A stretch of DNA of 64,000 nucleotides from CAZBSE01 sp964578625 (GCA_964578625.1 CAZODQ010000008.1:1-64000), one strand, 5' to 3'; positions 27,060 through 37,124 are shown, numbered from the stretch's first letter. The notes: generated from the sequence alone by a model not told the origin. Translations and numbers: made by a program.

Positions 27060-27443
27060 ATGAACCAGGTTGTAAGACCGGGGGGTTTCTTGATGATATT
27101 TAGATTTTTAAGATTCCTTCAGTATGCTCCATACATGACCATTGGGTTCTTGGTAATTGCCATAGCAATATGGATTGTTTTTGCCAAAAAGAAACTCAAA
27201 TGGGCAAAAATTTTAGCTATAGTTTTAACTATATTGGCAGTTGTTGCAGGAATATTGAGTCTGGCAACATTTTTCTTTGGAAGAAATTTACCACAGGGAG
27301 ATTTTCCGGGAGACTTCAAGGGAGATAGACAGAATTTTCAGGATAGAAGGGATGTTAACCCGGATCAGAATAATCAAAGACTGGAAATTAAGTTTGATAA
27401 TTATACAGACAATATAAATAATTTCATTACTGCTGTAGCCTAA
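27060..27443 (+). CDS. small two-TM membrane protein, unknown
   Basis: 127 residues with an excellent ribosome site (GAGGAGG) before the ATG. Two hydrophobic helices (~25-42 and ~50-70) are followed by a polar, Asp/Gly/Asn/Gln-rich tail (FPGDFKGDRQNFQDRRDVNPDQNNQ). I do not know the family. It lies between two halves of the MacB-type transporter locus and could be an accessory subunit. Confidence 0.6.
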   Translation: MNQVVRPGGFLMIFRFLRFLQYAPYMTIGFLVIAIAIWIVFAKKKLKWAKILAIVLTILAVVAGILSLATFFFGRNLPQGDFPGDFKGDRQNFQDRRDVNPDQNNQRLEIKFDNYTDNINNFITAVA

Positions 27444-27730
27444 TAAACTATTCATAAAAGAAATAAAAAGTATAAAGAATTTGAAGATTACCGGTATTTC
27501 TATTTACCAAACCTTATACTTATAACAATAAACGGGTAATAACCCTGCCTTGAACCATTACTTATTTATAGTTTTCATTTAATGCTTCAAATTGGTTGGA
27601 TATTTGCTTTACAAACAATAACGGTTGTTATAGATTAATATATTTTTTTATATTAATTGAACTAATTAAAACTTCAGATTTTCTTCATATTTAGACTGTA
27701 TACTTTCATAAAAAAAATAAAGGAGAAAGA

Positions 27731-29284
27731 ATGGACACATGTGAAATAATAAAAATGAAAAGAAGGAAAATATTTGTAATCCTTTCATCAGTGATGACGT
27801 TATTTATTATACTGTTTGTTTTCACCTCTTGTATGGGACCTATGGGAGGAGCTTTTGCCAACTCATCCGATGAGACTCAGGATGGAATGGAAACATATGA
27901 AGTAGTAAAGGGTAATATTTCTCAGGAGATATCCGTAACTGGTTCCATTGATTCAAAAAATTATACAACTTATAACATGCAGGTTTCAGGAGAAGTTTTG
28001 TCTGCTTTAGAAAGAGGGGATGCTTTTAAAAGAGGAGATCTTCTTGTAGAAATTGATGACAAGGAGAAACAGTACGCTCTATTTGAGATAGAAAAAGATA
28101 TTGAGATTTCTGAAAGTTCTCTTAGACTTGCCAAATTAAGTTATCAGAGTGCCCTGGATTCTAATCATATAGCTGTACAGCTGGCAGAGATCAATACAGA
28201 AAAAGCAGAAAAATCTACAGCAAGTGCCTATGAATCTTTAGAAAATGCTGCAAACAGCGCAAGATTAGCTTATGAGAGTGCAGAGGCTGCACTTGAGAGT
28301 ACTAATAATCTAGTAAATTGGAATATAACAAGAGCTAAAAGTGCTCTGGACGAGGCTGAAAGGATCCTGGATGAGGCTAAGGCTGATCCTGCCACTACTG
28401 ATGAAGAAATTGCTCAATATGAATATAATGTTAAAACTGCTGAAGAAAATTATGAAATTACTAAAGCCCAACAGAATACAAGCGCTTACAATGCGGAAAT
28501 ATCAATTGAGACAACTAAAAATCAGAATAATACTTCAGTGGATTCTGCCCAAAGCTCTTTTGACCAATCTTTACTGAACCAGTCTTCTACATATTGGTCA
28601 AACCTATCCAGTCTGGAGTCTGCAGAAGCATCGATAAAACAGACTTCTGAAAGTTTAAAACAGACAGAAATAAAACTGGAGCTTGCAAAAGCGGAATATG
28701 AAAATGCCAAAGAGGACCTGGAAGACTATACCATATATGCCCCTTATAATGGTATTGTGGTTTCAACTGATTTCGCAGTCGGCGGAGAGGCAAACGGAAG
28801 CGGTTCCCTATCAATCATCAACAGCGATTTTATAGTAGATTGTATGATAAGTGAAAGTGATATTGTAAAAATATCTATAGGGCAGGCGGCAGAAATTGAT
28901 TTAGACGCTTATCCGGATATTAAATTTTCGGGAAAAGTAGAAAAGATAATACCCATTTATACAGAAGATAACGGCATTATATATTATGAAGTGCTGGTAA
29001 GTTTTAACAATACTGAAGATGTTGATATATTATATGGATTCTCGGCTAATATATCTATTACGGATTTAAAGGCAGAAAATGTTCTTTATGTACCTATCAA
29101 AGCGGTTTACAAGGAAGAAGGTAAAAGCTATGTAGATGTGCTTGTATCCGAAACTGGAGCTAAAGGGGAAGCCGGGCAGGCTATTCAGAAGACTGAGATA
29201 ACCACAGGGGTAAATGATTATTACAATATAGAGGTTACTTCAGGACTCAGAGAGGGCGATATTGTAATTACAGCAAAGACGTAG
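27731..29284 (+). CDS. periplasmic-adaptor-like (MacA/HlyD family) lipoprotein
   Basis: 517 residues, with AAGGAG just before the ATG. Signal peptide and lipobox FTSC (Cys34). The N-terminal lipoyl half-motif (VTGSIDSKNYTTYNMQVSGEV) and the second half (YAPYNGIVVSTDFAVGG) flank a long Ala/Glu-rich coiled-coil hairpin (~110-330). Beta-barrel and membrane-proximal domains follow. In MacAB-type pumps this subunit links the MacB permease to export. With no outer membrane evident it would act between membrane and wall. It precedes its ATPase and permease genes. Confidence 0.88.
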   Translation: MDTCEIIKMKRRKIFVILSSVMTLFIILFVFTSCMGPMGGAFANSSDETQDGMETYEVVKGNISQEISVTGSIDSKNYTTYNMQVSGEVLSALERGDAFKRGDLLVEIDDKEKQYALFEIEKDIEISESSLRLAKLSYQSALDSNHIAVQLAEINTEKAEKSTASAYESLENAANSARLAYESAEAALESTNNLVNWNITRAKSALDEAERILDEAKADPATTDEEIAQYEYNVKTAEENYEITKAQQNTSAYNAEISIETTKNQNNTSVDSAQSSFDQSLLNQSSTYWSNLSSLESAEASIKQTSESLKQTEIKLELAKAEYENAKEDLEDYTIYAPYNGIVVSTDFAVGGEANGSGSLSIINSDFIVDCMISESDIVKISIGQAAEIDLDAYPDIKFSGKVEKIIPIYTEDNGIIYYEVLVSFNNTEDVDILYGFSANISITDLKAENVLYVPIKAVYKEEGKSYVDVLVSETGAKGEAGQAIQKTEITTGVNDYYNIEVTSGLREGDIVITAKT

Positions 29285-29323
29285 TCATTTTTTATTTACT
29301 AATGAAAGGTTATGGAGTCGTTT

Positions 29324-30100
29324 ATGGATAAAAAGATTATAGAAATAAGTAAGATTGTAAAAATATATAAAATTGGCGATGTAAGTCTACGTGCATTAAG
29401 AAGAATAGATTTTGAAGTAAGAAAGGGTGAATTTATATCAATAATGGGGCCTTCCGGCTCTGGAAAATCCACGCTTATTAACATTATTGGTTGCCTTGAT
29501 ATACCTACTTCCGGCTCATATATAATTGAAGGTGAAGATGTCAGCAAACTAAGAGATAATCAACTGGCAGAAATCCGGAATAAAAAAGTAGGATTTGTTT
29601 TCCAGACCTTCAACCTGCTTGCAAGGTCAAATATAATAGAAAATATAGAGCTTCCGCTTATTTATTCTAAATCAAGCCCCATTCGCTTCAGGAGAAGTTT
29701 AATAAACAGCGTAATAGATTCAGTGGGATTATCCGGCTGGGAAAAGCACAGGCCCAGCGAGCTTTCAGGGGGTCAAAGACAGAGGGTAGCTATAGCCAGA
29801 GCTCTGGTAAATGACCCTTCGATTATACTGGCTGATGAGCCAACTGGCAACCTTGACTCCAGGACAGGGGAGGGGATTATAGCTATATTCCAGAAGCTAA
29901 ACAAGGAAGGAAAAACTATTATACTTATAACCCATGAGCTTGAAATAGCCAGACATACCAAAAGGATAATCTATTTAAAAGATGGTTACATCACCAATGA
30001 AGAAATAGTAGGTTCTCCTGTTGATGCAGTTAAACGGCTCAAAGAATTACCTAAACTGGAAGATAAAATAAATAATTTTGAAGAGAAAGGTAAAAAATGA
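29324..30100 (+). CDS. MacB/LolD-type ABC ATPase
   Basis: 258 residues from the ATG at 29324, where an internal GGAG is well spaced and the N-terminus (MDKKIIEI) matches the paralogue at 26.2 kb; an ATG at 29312 is the alternative. Walker A GPSGSGKST, signature LSGGQRQRVAIARAL, Walker B IILADEPTGNLDS. Its last codons overlap the permease start as ATGA, so they are translationally coupled. It powers the mechanotransmission-type exporter formed with the next gene and the preceding adaptor. Confidence 0.93.
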   Translation: MDKKIIEISKIVKIYKIGDVSLRALRRIDFEVRKGEFISIMGPSGSGKSTLINIIGCLDIPTSGSYIIEGEDVSKLRDNQLAEIRNKKVGFVFQTFNLLARSNIIENIELPLIYSKSSPIRFRRSLINSVIDSVGLSGWEKHRPSELSGGQRQRVAIARALVNDPSIILADEPTGNLDSRTGEGIIAIFQKLNKEGKTIILITHELEIARHTKRIIYLKDGYITNEEIVGSPVDAVKRLKELPKLEDKINNFEEKGKK

Positions 30101-31374
30101 GAAGAATACTTGAAAATATAAAGGTTGCCTTCAAGTCACTTTTTTTAAATAAACTAAGGGCTTTTCTGACTATGCTAGGTATTATCATAGGTGTAGGTGC
30201 AGTAGTTGCTGTAATTTCAGTAGGTGCCGGTGCAGAAGCATCAATTACTGAAAACTTGCAAAGCGTGGGAACCAATGTTTTAACTATTTCTCCAGGAAGG
30301 GATACTTCGACAGGTCCGCCAGGAAGAGAACCAGGTGAAAGAGGCATGAATAGAATATTTGGCGGAGATTCTGAAGAAGAAACAGTAGCAGGTAATCTTT
30401 ATTTAGAAGATGTCTATGCATTAAAAGAAGGATCTTCTTTATTAACCGAGGCAATTCCTACTGTTAGCGGTGGTATGAACGCTACAATAACTTATCTTAG
30501 CTGGAGTGGACAGGTAAGCATAGTTGGTACTACCGAAGATTATTTTTCAGTTATGGGTTATGATATCGCAGATGGAAATTTATTTACTGATAATGATATA
30601 TCGTATTTGTCTAATGTAGCGGTTATAGGTGATACTGTAGTGCATGATTATTTTGGGATGATTGATCCTATTGGAGAAACAATAAAAGTAAATGGGAAAA
30701 ATTTTACTGTAATTGGTGTAATAGAGCCAATTGGTACCGCCACTTTTGGAGCTGATCCTGATAATTCTGTATATATCCCTATTACCACGGTACAGAAAAA
30801 ACTTACAGGCGAAGATACGATAGATAGTATAATTGTAAAGGTAAAAAGTGAAGAATTAATAGATCAGGCAACAGAAGAAATAACAAATATACTAAGGGAA
30901 CAGCATCTTATCCTACCTGATGGATTAAATGATTTTACCATTAGCAGTTCTACCCAATTATTGGAAATGGCATCTTCCATAGCTGATACTCTTTCAATTA
31001 CCCTGGGTGGTATTGCAGCTATATCTCTTTTAGTAGGCGGAATAGGTATTATGAATATAATGTTTGTTTCAGTTACCGAAAGGACGAGGGAAATTGGAAT
31101 AAGGAAGGCAATAGGTGCAAAAAACAGGGATATTTTAGTCCAGTTTATAACCGAAAGTATTGTGCTTAGTTTTACGGGAGGATTACTTGGAGTAGGATTT
31201 GCGTTTTTATTATCGTGGATCTTAAAGACTTTTACATCATTGACTTCTCTGATAACTGCCTATCCCGTAGTGCTTGCACTTTCATTTTCGACAGTTATCG
31301 GACTAGTATTTGGAATATTTCCAGCCATGAGGGCAGCAAGATTAAATCCTATTGAATCATTGCGGCACGAGTAA
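30097..31374 (+). CDS. MacB/FtsX-type ABC permease
   Basis: 425 residues. One N-terminal membrane helix (LRAFLTMLGIIIGVGAVVAVISV), a large extracellular MacB_PCD domain (~45-280), then three C-terminal helices of the FtsX domain (from LSITLGGIAAISLLVGGIGIMNIM to FSTVIGLVFGIFPAMRAARLNPIESLR). The motif ERTREIGIRKAIGAKNRDI is diagnostic. Likely exports a peptide, lipopeptide or drug. A response-regulator/kinase pair follows, suggesting stress-responsive expression. Confidence 0.93.
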   Translation: MRRILENIKVAFKSLFLNKLRAFLTMLGIIIGVGAVVAVISVGAGAEASITENLQSVGTNVLTISPGRDTSTGPPGREPGERGMNRIFGGDSEEETVAGNLYLEDVYALKEGSSLLTEAIPTVSGGMNATITYLSWSGQVSIVGTTEDYFSVMGYDIADGNLFTDNDISYLSNVAVIGDTVVHDYFGMIDPIGETIKVNGKNFTVIGVIEPIGTATFGADPDNSVYIPITTVQKKLTGEDTIDSIIVKVKSEELIDQATEEITNILREQHLILPDGLNDFTISSSTQLLEMASSIADTLSITLGGIAAISLLVGGIGIMNIMFVSVTERTREIGIRKAIGAKNRDILVQFITESIVLSFTGGLLGVGFAFLLSWILKTFTSLTSLITAYPVVLALSFSTVIGLVFGIFPAMRAARLNPIESLRHE

Positions 31375-31451
31375 AGGAAAATTTTATTAATCCTTAATTT
31401 TATTTAAATTTTCCAAAAGGATAAAATAAGCATGAAAAGAGTTAGTAAAAT

Positions 31452-32111
31452 ATGAAAGTATTAATTATAGAAGACGAAAAAATGATTGCAGACAGCCTCA
31501 GGGAAGGCCTTGAACAGCACAGATTTTCTGTTGACGTAGCGTATAGCGGTAAGGAAGGTTATAACCTAATACTGGAATATAATTATGATATTATTATTCT
31601 AGATCTAATGCTTCCCGATATGGAGGGAGAAAAACTGTGCAAGACGATCAGGAAAGAAGGTGTTGATAGTTTTATTCTTATGTTAACAGCTAAAAAACAG
31701 ATGAGTGATATTGTCGGAGGATTAAACTGCGGTGCAGATGATTATTTGACAAAGCCATTTGAATTTACGGAACTCCTTGCTAGGATAAGGGCTCTTCTGA
31801 GGAGAACATCAAAGAATAAAAAGAATGTTTTAAGCTGTCAGAATATAAGTATGGATCTTGATAAGGAACAGGTTTTTATAGGGAAAGAAGAAATAAAGCT
31901 TACTAAAAAAGAATTTATGATACTGGAATACCTTTTAAGAAACAAGGGCCAGCTTTTGAGTAGAAATCAACTTCTGGAGCATGCCTGGGATAGGAATGTA
32001 GATATTTTTACAAATGTCGTGGATACACACATTAAAAACCTTAGGAAAAAATTAGGTAAATACGGAGCATTTATTGAAACTATTTATGGTTCAGGTTACA
32101 GGATTTCATAA
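31452..32111 (+). CDS. OmpR-family response regulator
   Basis: 219 residues. A receiver domain (1-~120) with acidic pocket ED (7-8), phosphoacceptor Asp51 (IIILDLMLPD) and the conserved Lys in YLTKPF is followed by a winged-helix DNA-binding domain (~128-219; KEFMILEYLLRNKGQLLSRNQLLEHAWD, VDTHIKNLRKKLG). It pairs with the histidine kinase 29 bases downstream. By position it probably controls the MacB-type transporter operon. Confidence 0.93.
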   Translation: MKVLIIEDEKMIADSLREGLEQHRFSVDVAYSGKEGYNLILEYNYDIIILDLMLPDMEGEKLCKTIRKEGVDSFILMLTAKKQMSDIVGGLNCGADDYLTKPFEFTELLARIRALLRRTSKNKKNVLSCQNISMDLDKEQVFIGKEEIKLTKKEFMILEYLLRNKGQLLSRNQLLEHAWDRNVDIFTNVVDTHIKNLRKKLGKYGAFIETIYGSGYRIS

Positions 32112-32140
32112 ATGGGATAAAAAAGAGATGGTGAGATATT

Positions 32141-33310
32141 TTGAAATGGTCATTAAAAACTAAAATTATATTCTGGTTTATTGCTATTATTTTTATTTCT
32201 ATTGTTATTTACGGTTTTTTGATATTTTCAGTTTACCGTGTAAACCTGAGGGGAGAAAATTATTTTAATGCTCTTAAAGAGCATCCTGGAGTGGAACAAA
32301 CTCTTATTGACAGGATCAGGGAATTGGATGAACTCGATCGGAGAAAAATACCTCCCCCAATTACTGTACTGCCTTCAAGGCTTTTTTTGAGAGTATTTTA
32401 TACAATTACAGGAGGTGTATTATTTATAATACTGGTATCGGTTTCCGGCGGATTTATATTTCTTATGCGAATGTTAAACCAGGTAAATTTTATTACAAAG
32501 AATGTAAGGGAGATTGATGAAAAAAGGCTTCACCTCAGACTTCATATAAAAGGGAAAGATCCCATTTCCAATATGGCCATTACTTTTGATAGGATGTTGG
32601 ATAAAATTGAAAATTCCTTTAAAAATCAAAGGCATTTTATTCAGAATGTAACACATGAATTAAATACTCCTCTGACAGTGATAAAAAGTAAAATTGATTT
32701 ATTAAGGCAGAAAAAAAATATTACCAAAAAGGATTATAAAAGTACAATAGAGCTTATTGATAGTGAAATTATGAGGCTATCAGGGATTACCGAGGAATTA
32801 CTGACCATAATGGAGCTTGAGGAAAATGATAATAAGAGGGAGTTGGGTGAAGTTAATTTAAAATCAATTCTAAAAAGAACGCTTATGATATTTGAAAATC
32901 AGATAAATTCAAAAGATCTTAAGTTAAGAGCCCAATTTAAAGGAGAATTTAAAATATGGGGAAGTAAAGTACAGATAGAACAACTGCTGTTTAATCTTTT
33001 AGATAACGCTATAAAATACAGTGTTAGGGGAAGGGAATTAAAAATAAACTTAAAAGGTATCATTAACCGGAAATTGATAAAACTTAGTATAGCAAACTTA
33101 AGTGAGATAATAAAAAGAGAAGATCTTCCTTACATTTTTAATAGATTCTATAGATCATCTTCTTTATCCGATAGGAAAAGTTTCGGACTGGGATTATCAA
33201 TAAGTAAAAAGATTGTGGAAAATCATAAAGGAAATATAAAAGTAGATTACAATGAAAAAAGAAAGGAGATAACGTTCAGGGTATTCTTACCTATTTATAT
33301 TAAAGATTAA
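32141..33310 (+). CDS. sensor histidine kinase
   Basis: 389 residues, TTG start. Membrane helices at ~9-31 and ~86-108 enclose a short extracellular sensor loop of about 55 residues, with Pro-rich PPPITVLP near its end. HAMP (~110-160), HisKA with His172 (THELNTPLT), N-box NLLDNAIKYS and G-box FGLGLSIS complete a canonical kinase. The small loop suggests membrane or intramembrane sensing, as with kinases that sense drugs or peptides through transporters. Cognate regulator immediately upstream. Confidence 0.92.
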   Translation: MKWSLKTKIIFWFIAIIFISIVIYGFLIFSVYRVNLRGENYFNALKEHPGVEQTLIDRIRELDELDRRKIPPPITVLPSRLFLRVFYTITGGVLFIILVSVSGGFIFLMRMLNQVNFITKNVREIDEKRLHLRLHIKGKDPISNMAITFDRMLDKIENSFKNQRHFIQNVTHELNTPLTVIKSKIDLLRQKKNITKKDYKSTIELIDSEIMRLSGITEELLTIMELEENDNKRELGEVNLKSILKRTLMIFENQINSKDLKLRAQFKGEFKIWGSKVQIEQLLFNLLDNAIKYSVRGRELKINLKGIINRKLIKLSIANLSEIIKREDLPYIFNRFYRSSSLSDRKSFGLGLSISKKIVENHKGNIKVDYNEKRKEITFRVFLPIYIKD

Positions 33311-33351
33311 AATCAAATTTTAGCAAAGGAATGTATTTTTCGGCTGATTGC

Positions 33352-35418
33352 TTAGATCTTGTTCTTTTTTAATAAATTAACAAAGGTATCTACTAAACTG
33401 GGGTCAAATTGGGTTCCTGAACATTTGGTAAGTTCTTTTATTGCTGTTTCTTTACTTAAGGCTTTTCTATAAGGTCTGTCACTTGTCATGGCATCATAAG
33501 CATCAACAATGGATATGATTCTTGATATAATAGATATATCAACATTTTTTAGTCCTTTTGGGTAACCATTTCCATCCCACCATTCGTGATGGGTGAGGAT
33601 TCCATCAGCTATTGTTGAGAGTTCTGGAGTAGTTTTTGCAATTCGGTGGCCTATTTCAGGGTGTTTTTTTACTATTTTCCATTCCATGTCATTTAATTTT
33701 CCCGGCTTAAAGATGATGTTGTCCGGTATTGATATTTTACCTATATCATGCAGAGTAGCCAGTAATCTTAGTTCATCGAGTTGATGTTCAGATAGCTTGA
33801 GTTCTTTTCCGAGTTTTAAAGAATATGTTTTCATACGGGTTACATGTTCTTCTGTCTCATAGTCTCTTTCAAGTAGTGCTCTTTCCAAAGATGAAACAAT
33901 AGAACCATGAAAACTTTTTCTTTCAAGCAATTTATGTTTGTTCATATTACTGTCTGCTTCTTTTAAGATTTCATTTATATTCTGCGACTCATTTTTTTTG
34001 GTTGAGAATCCCATGGATATGGTGAAATTTATTTTGCTCCTGCTTTTTTTACATGCTTCTTTTATTCTTTTTACTATTTTTAAGGTAGCTTTCATAGAGG
34101 TCGAGGGTAAGATAGCACCAAATGTGTCTCCTCCAAGCCTTGCTATAATATCTTCACTTCTAAAACTTTCTTTTAATATTTTTGCCAGATTGATCAGTAC
34201 TTTATCTCCGAATTCTTTACCAAAACTATCATTTATTATCCTGAGTCCATCGATATCTACTAAAACAACGCTCATGGGAAGACGTCTTTTCACATCCAAT
34301 CTCCTCAGCTCTTCATCAAAAAAAGCCCTGTTGTATAAGTTTGTCAGATAGTCGTGAAATGATAAATATTTTATTCTATCCTCATTGTTTTTTCGTATTG
34401 TAATATCTCTTAATACGATTACTTTCCCTATTCTTACTTCTCTCGAGTTTAAAAGGTCTGAAATTTTAACATCAAAGATTTTGGATATTTTTTTGTGTGA
34501 TATTTTTAACTCTTTGCCGTTGTTTGGATTTTCGATTATACTGCACAGGCCGGGTAAAAATTCTTTTAACGGCTTCCCTAAATAATTCTTTGAATACGGG
34601 TTCATCAGTTTCTTCATAAATAGATTTAGATCCAGGAGATTACTGTTATTATCAAGAACTAAAATTCCGTCTTCCATACTATCCAGTACAAATTCACGTG
34701 CAGTAGGGACAATCTCCGATATCTTTGATTTGGATAGCGTTAATATTAATACAGTCATGCCAACAACGAAGACGAGGGGCGTTTTATCAAGGTAAGGGAA
34801 TATATTGATTGTAAATTTATCTATTAGAACAACTGATAGGATAATCATATTGATTGTTAGAATTACAGGAATCTGCCATTTATATATATGATAAGATTTG
34901 ACAAGTGTCTGTATTATTAAACCGGCTGCAAATGTAATCAGTAAAATACTGTATGCTAAATCCAGCCAGAAAAGCACTCCGCCGTCCGCACTTAAAACTA
35001 AAGATGATTTATAAGTGATTAGACTGATGTTTTTAAAGAATAAATGATGGTATTTATTGGTAAAAATAAAAAGCATCATGGTAAAAGGTACTATACTGAC
35101 AAGAATAATATTTCGTTTTGACAGCCATTTTTTATACCCTATAAAATAAATAAAAAATATGAACCATAATACTATAACGATTTCTGAACTTAGATATTTT
35201 ATATAGCCCATAAAAATTTTAGTCTGATAATTAATAAAACCCAGCTCGAGAAGATTCCCGGTCATCCACAGCAAACATCCAAGGATTAAGAGTGTTGACG
35301 ATGTTTGATGATATCTATCTTTTAAGTAATGAAATGAGTTTAATAGAATTAAAATTATTACTGTAGTAATAATAAATTCAATTAAGGTAATATTATATAT
35401 AGTATTTTGCCAAAACAT
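33352..35418 (-). CDS. 7TM sensor-PAS-GGDEF-HD-GYP protein
   Basis: 688 residues. The N-terminal ~230 residues hold seven hydrophobic helices of the histidine-kinase N-terminal 7TM type (with NKYHHLFF). A PAS domain (~240-342), a GGDEF domain (~350-500) and an HD-GYP domain (~505-688) follow. The GGDEF motif is GGDTF (429-433): the catalytic/metal-binding Glu is Thr, so cyclase activity is unlikely. The HD-GYP side looks complete (HDIGK, KKHPEIG, HHEWWDGNGYP, DAYDAM), so it should be a cyclic-di-GMP phosphodiesterase controlled by a membrane signal. Divergent from lnt, convergent with the kinase gene. Confidence 0.88.
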   Translation of the reverse strand: MFWQNTIYNITLIEFIITTVIILILLNSFHYLKDRYHQTSSTLLILGCLLWMTGNLLELGFINYQTKIFMGYIKYLSSEIVIVLWFIFFIYFIGYKKWLSKRNIILVSIVPFTMMLFIFTNKYHHLFFKNISLITYKSSLVLSADGGVLFWLDLAYSILLITFAAGLIIQTLVKSYHIYKWQIPVILTINMIILSVVLIDKFTINIFPYLDKTPLVFVVGMTVLILTLSKSKISEIVPTAREFVLDSMEDGILVLDNNSNLLDLNLFMKKLMNPYSKNYLGKPLKEFLPGLCSIIENPNNGKELKISHKKISKIFDVKISDLLNSREVRIGKVIVLRDITIRKNNEDRIKYLSFHDYLTNLYNRAFFDEELRRLDVKRRLPMSVVLVDIDGLRIINDSFGKEFGDKVLINLAKILKESFRSEDIIARLGGDTFGAILPSTSMKATLKIVKRIKEACKKSRSKINFTISMGFSTKKNESQNINEILKEADSNMNKHKLLERKSFHGSIVSSLERALLERDYETEEHVTRMKTYSLKLGKELKLSEHQLDELRLLATLHDIGKISIPDNIIFKPGKLNDMEWKIVKKHPEIGHRIAKTTPELSTIADGILTHHEWWDGNGYPKGLKNVDISIISRIISIVDAYDAMTSDRPYRKALSKETAIKELTKCSGTQFDPSLVDTFVNLLKKNKI

Positions 35419-35621
35419 TTTGTAAAAATTTAATAATTATTTTAATAATTATTTATTATAAAAATATCAATAATAATTTATATTGAAATAAATTGTTAAA
35501 ATTATAACATTATTTTATAATAAAGTCTTTAAAAAATAAAGTAAAATTTCTAATAAATTTTTATTCATTCCATAAGATTAATCCTGTATAATCCTTAATA
35601 TTAATAATTAAGTGATTCTAT

Positions 35622-37124
35622 ATGAGAAATTACCAGAGATTAATTCTTTCGATAGCTACAGCATTATTCTTATTTTTAAGTTTTAAAGACCTTGGATTTT
35701 TCGCATGGTTCTCATTTTTACCGTTTATAATTGTTATATATTATTCAAATTTAAAGCAAACATTACTTTTTAGTTTTATTTGCGGTATTGGTTTTTTTTC
35801 AGGTGTAAATTACTGGATGGTGATACTGCCAGTAAAATATACATGGCCGATAATGGTATTACTATTAAGCTCTATCTTTGTGGTTTTCGGAGTTGCACTG
35901 TATTTTATACTGCATAAAATAAATCAGCCTTATCTTAGAATATTTTTGATACCGGCTATATGGGTTCTAATGGAGTATTTAAGATCTCAGACTCTTTTAG
36001 CATTTACAATAGGGATTTTGGGCTACACACAACATAATTTCATGCCGCTGATGCAGGTTACAAGATTTACAGGCATTTACGGAATCTCTTTTATAATATT
36101 ATTGTTTAATGCAGTTATCTTTGAGACTGTCCTATTATCAATAAAAAATAAAAAAATTATATTTAAATATCTGATCATAGCATTGTCCATTTTAGCAGTA
36201 TTCATAACCTACGGTATCATAAGTGTTAATAACAACCAAAACAGGGTGGTAAAAGAAAAGGGCTACAGTGAGATTAAAGTGGCAGTTGTACAGGCAAACG
36301 TAATATTCGGCTATAAATACTCTGAAAAAGGTATTGAGATAATCCCGGAACCGTACAGTGATAGCAGTTATTTCAAGGAAGATACAGAGCTGGTAATATT
36401 TTCCGAAAGTGCTCTGTGGGGATCTATGGATGAGAATAAGGAATTTAAGGGATGGGCTAAGGGGATTTTAAAGAATGAATCATTGCATATACTTATTGGC
36501 CAATATCTTCATAATGAGGACCGTAGCGAATATTATAATTCAGCATTACTTTATAATGATAATCTTGAAGTCATAGGGAGATATGATGAAATTCATCCTG
36601 TTCCTTTTAGCCAATTTTTACCGTATCCGCGTGTACTTAAATTTCTTGATTTTCTTGATTTATCAAATATAAATCTTATCCTCGGAAAGGAGTATAATTC
36701 TATTACCTATCCAGGAAAAGGTAATCTGGGAGTAAATATCTGTTATGAGTCAACAATTCCCTCAATTGCAAGAAAGATAAGAAATAATGGAGCAGAGGCC
36801 ATGATCGTACTTTCAGATGATTCAAGCATGCAGGACAGTATTGCACCATGGAATCATTTAATCTTTTCAAAAGTAAGGGCTATAGAGAATGGATGTTATT
36901 TTATTCACTGCGGTAATTCTGGAATATCGTCAATAGTGTCTCCTGACGGTACCTTAATGGTAAGGTCTGAGTTATTAAACAAGGAAGTTCTGTATGGAAG
37001 TATTTATTTAATCCCTGATAAGACCTTTTATACAAAATTCGGAGACTTGCTGCTCCTTTTATATTTTGGAATTGTTTTTTCTATAACAGCTGCTTATTTG
37101 ATATATAAAAAATCAAAAGGATAA
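35622..37124 (+). CDS. lnt: apolipoprotein N-acyltransferase homologue, catalytic Lys replaced
   Basis: 500 residues: N-terminal multi-helix membrane domain (~1-200), nitrilase-fold domain (~215-465), last membrane helix (~475-493), as in Lnt. Of the Glu-Lys-Cys triad, Glu262 (FSESALW) and Cys374 (NICYES) are present. The segment aligned with RY.K..LVPFGE of E. coli reads RYDEIHPVPFSQ, so the catalytic Lys is Glu323 and the assisting Glu is Gln331. Lnt adds the third acyl chain to lipoproteins; this copy may be altered or use another Lys. Several lipoproteins in the window are possible substrates. Confidence 0.8.
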   Translation: MRNYQRLILSIATALFLFLSFKDLGFFAWFSFLPFIIVIYYSNLKQTLLFSFICGIGFFSGVNYWMVILPVKYTWPIMVLLLSSIFVVFGVALYFILHKINQPYLRIFLIPAIWVLMEYLRSQTLLAFTIGILGYTQHNFMPLMQVTRFTGIYGISFIILLFNAVIFETVLLSIKNKKIIFKYLIIALSILAVFITYGIISVNNNQNRVVKEKGYSEIKVAVVQANVIFGYKYSEKGIEIIPEPYSDSSYFKEDTELVIFSESALWGSMDENKEFKGWAKGILKNESLHILIGQYLHNEDRSEYYNSALLYNDNLEVIGRYDEIHPVPFSQFLPYPRVLKFLDFLDLSNINLILGKEYNSITYPGKGNLGVNICYESTIPSIARKIRNNGAEAMIVLSDDSSMQDSIAPWNHLIFSKVRAIENGCYFIHCGNSGISSIVSPDGTLMVRSELLNKEVLYGSIYLIPDKTFYTKFGDLLLLLYFGIVFSITAAYLIYKKSKG

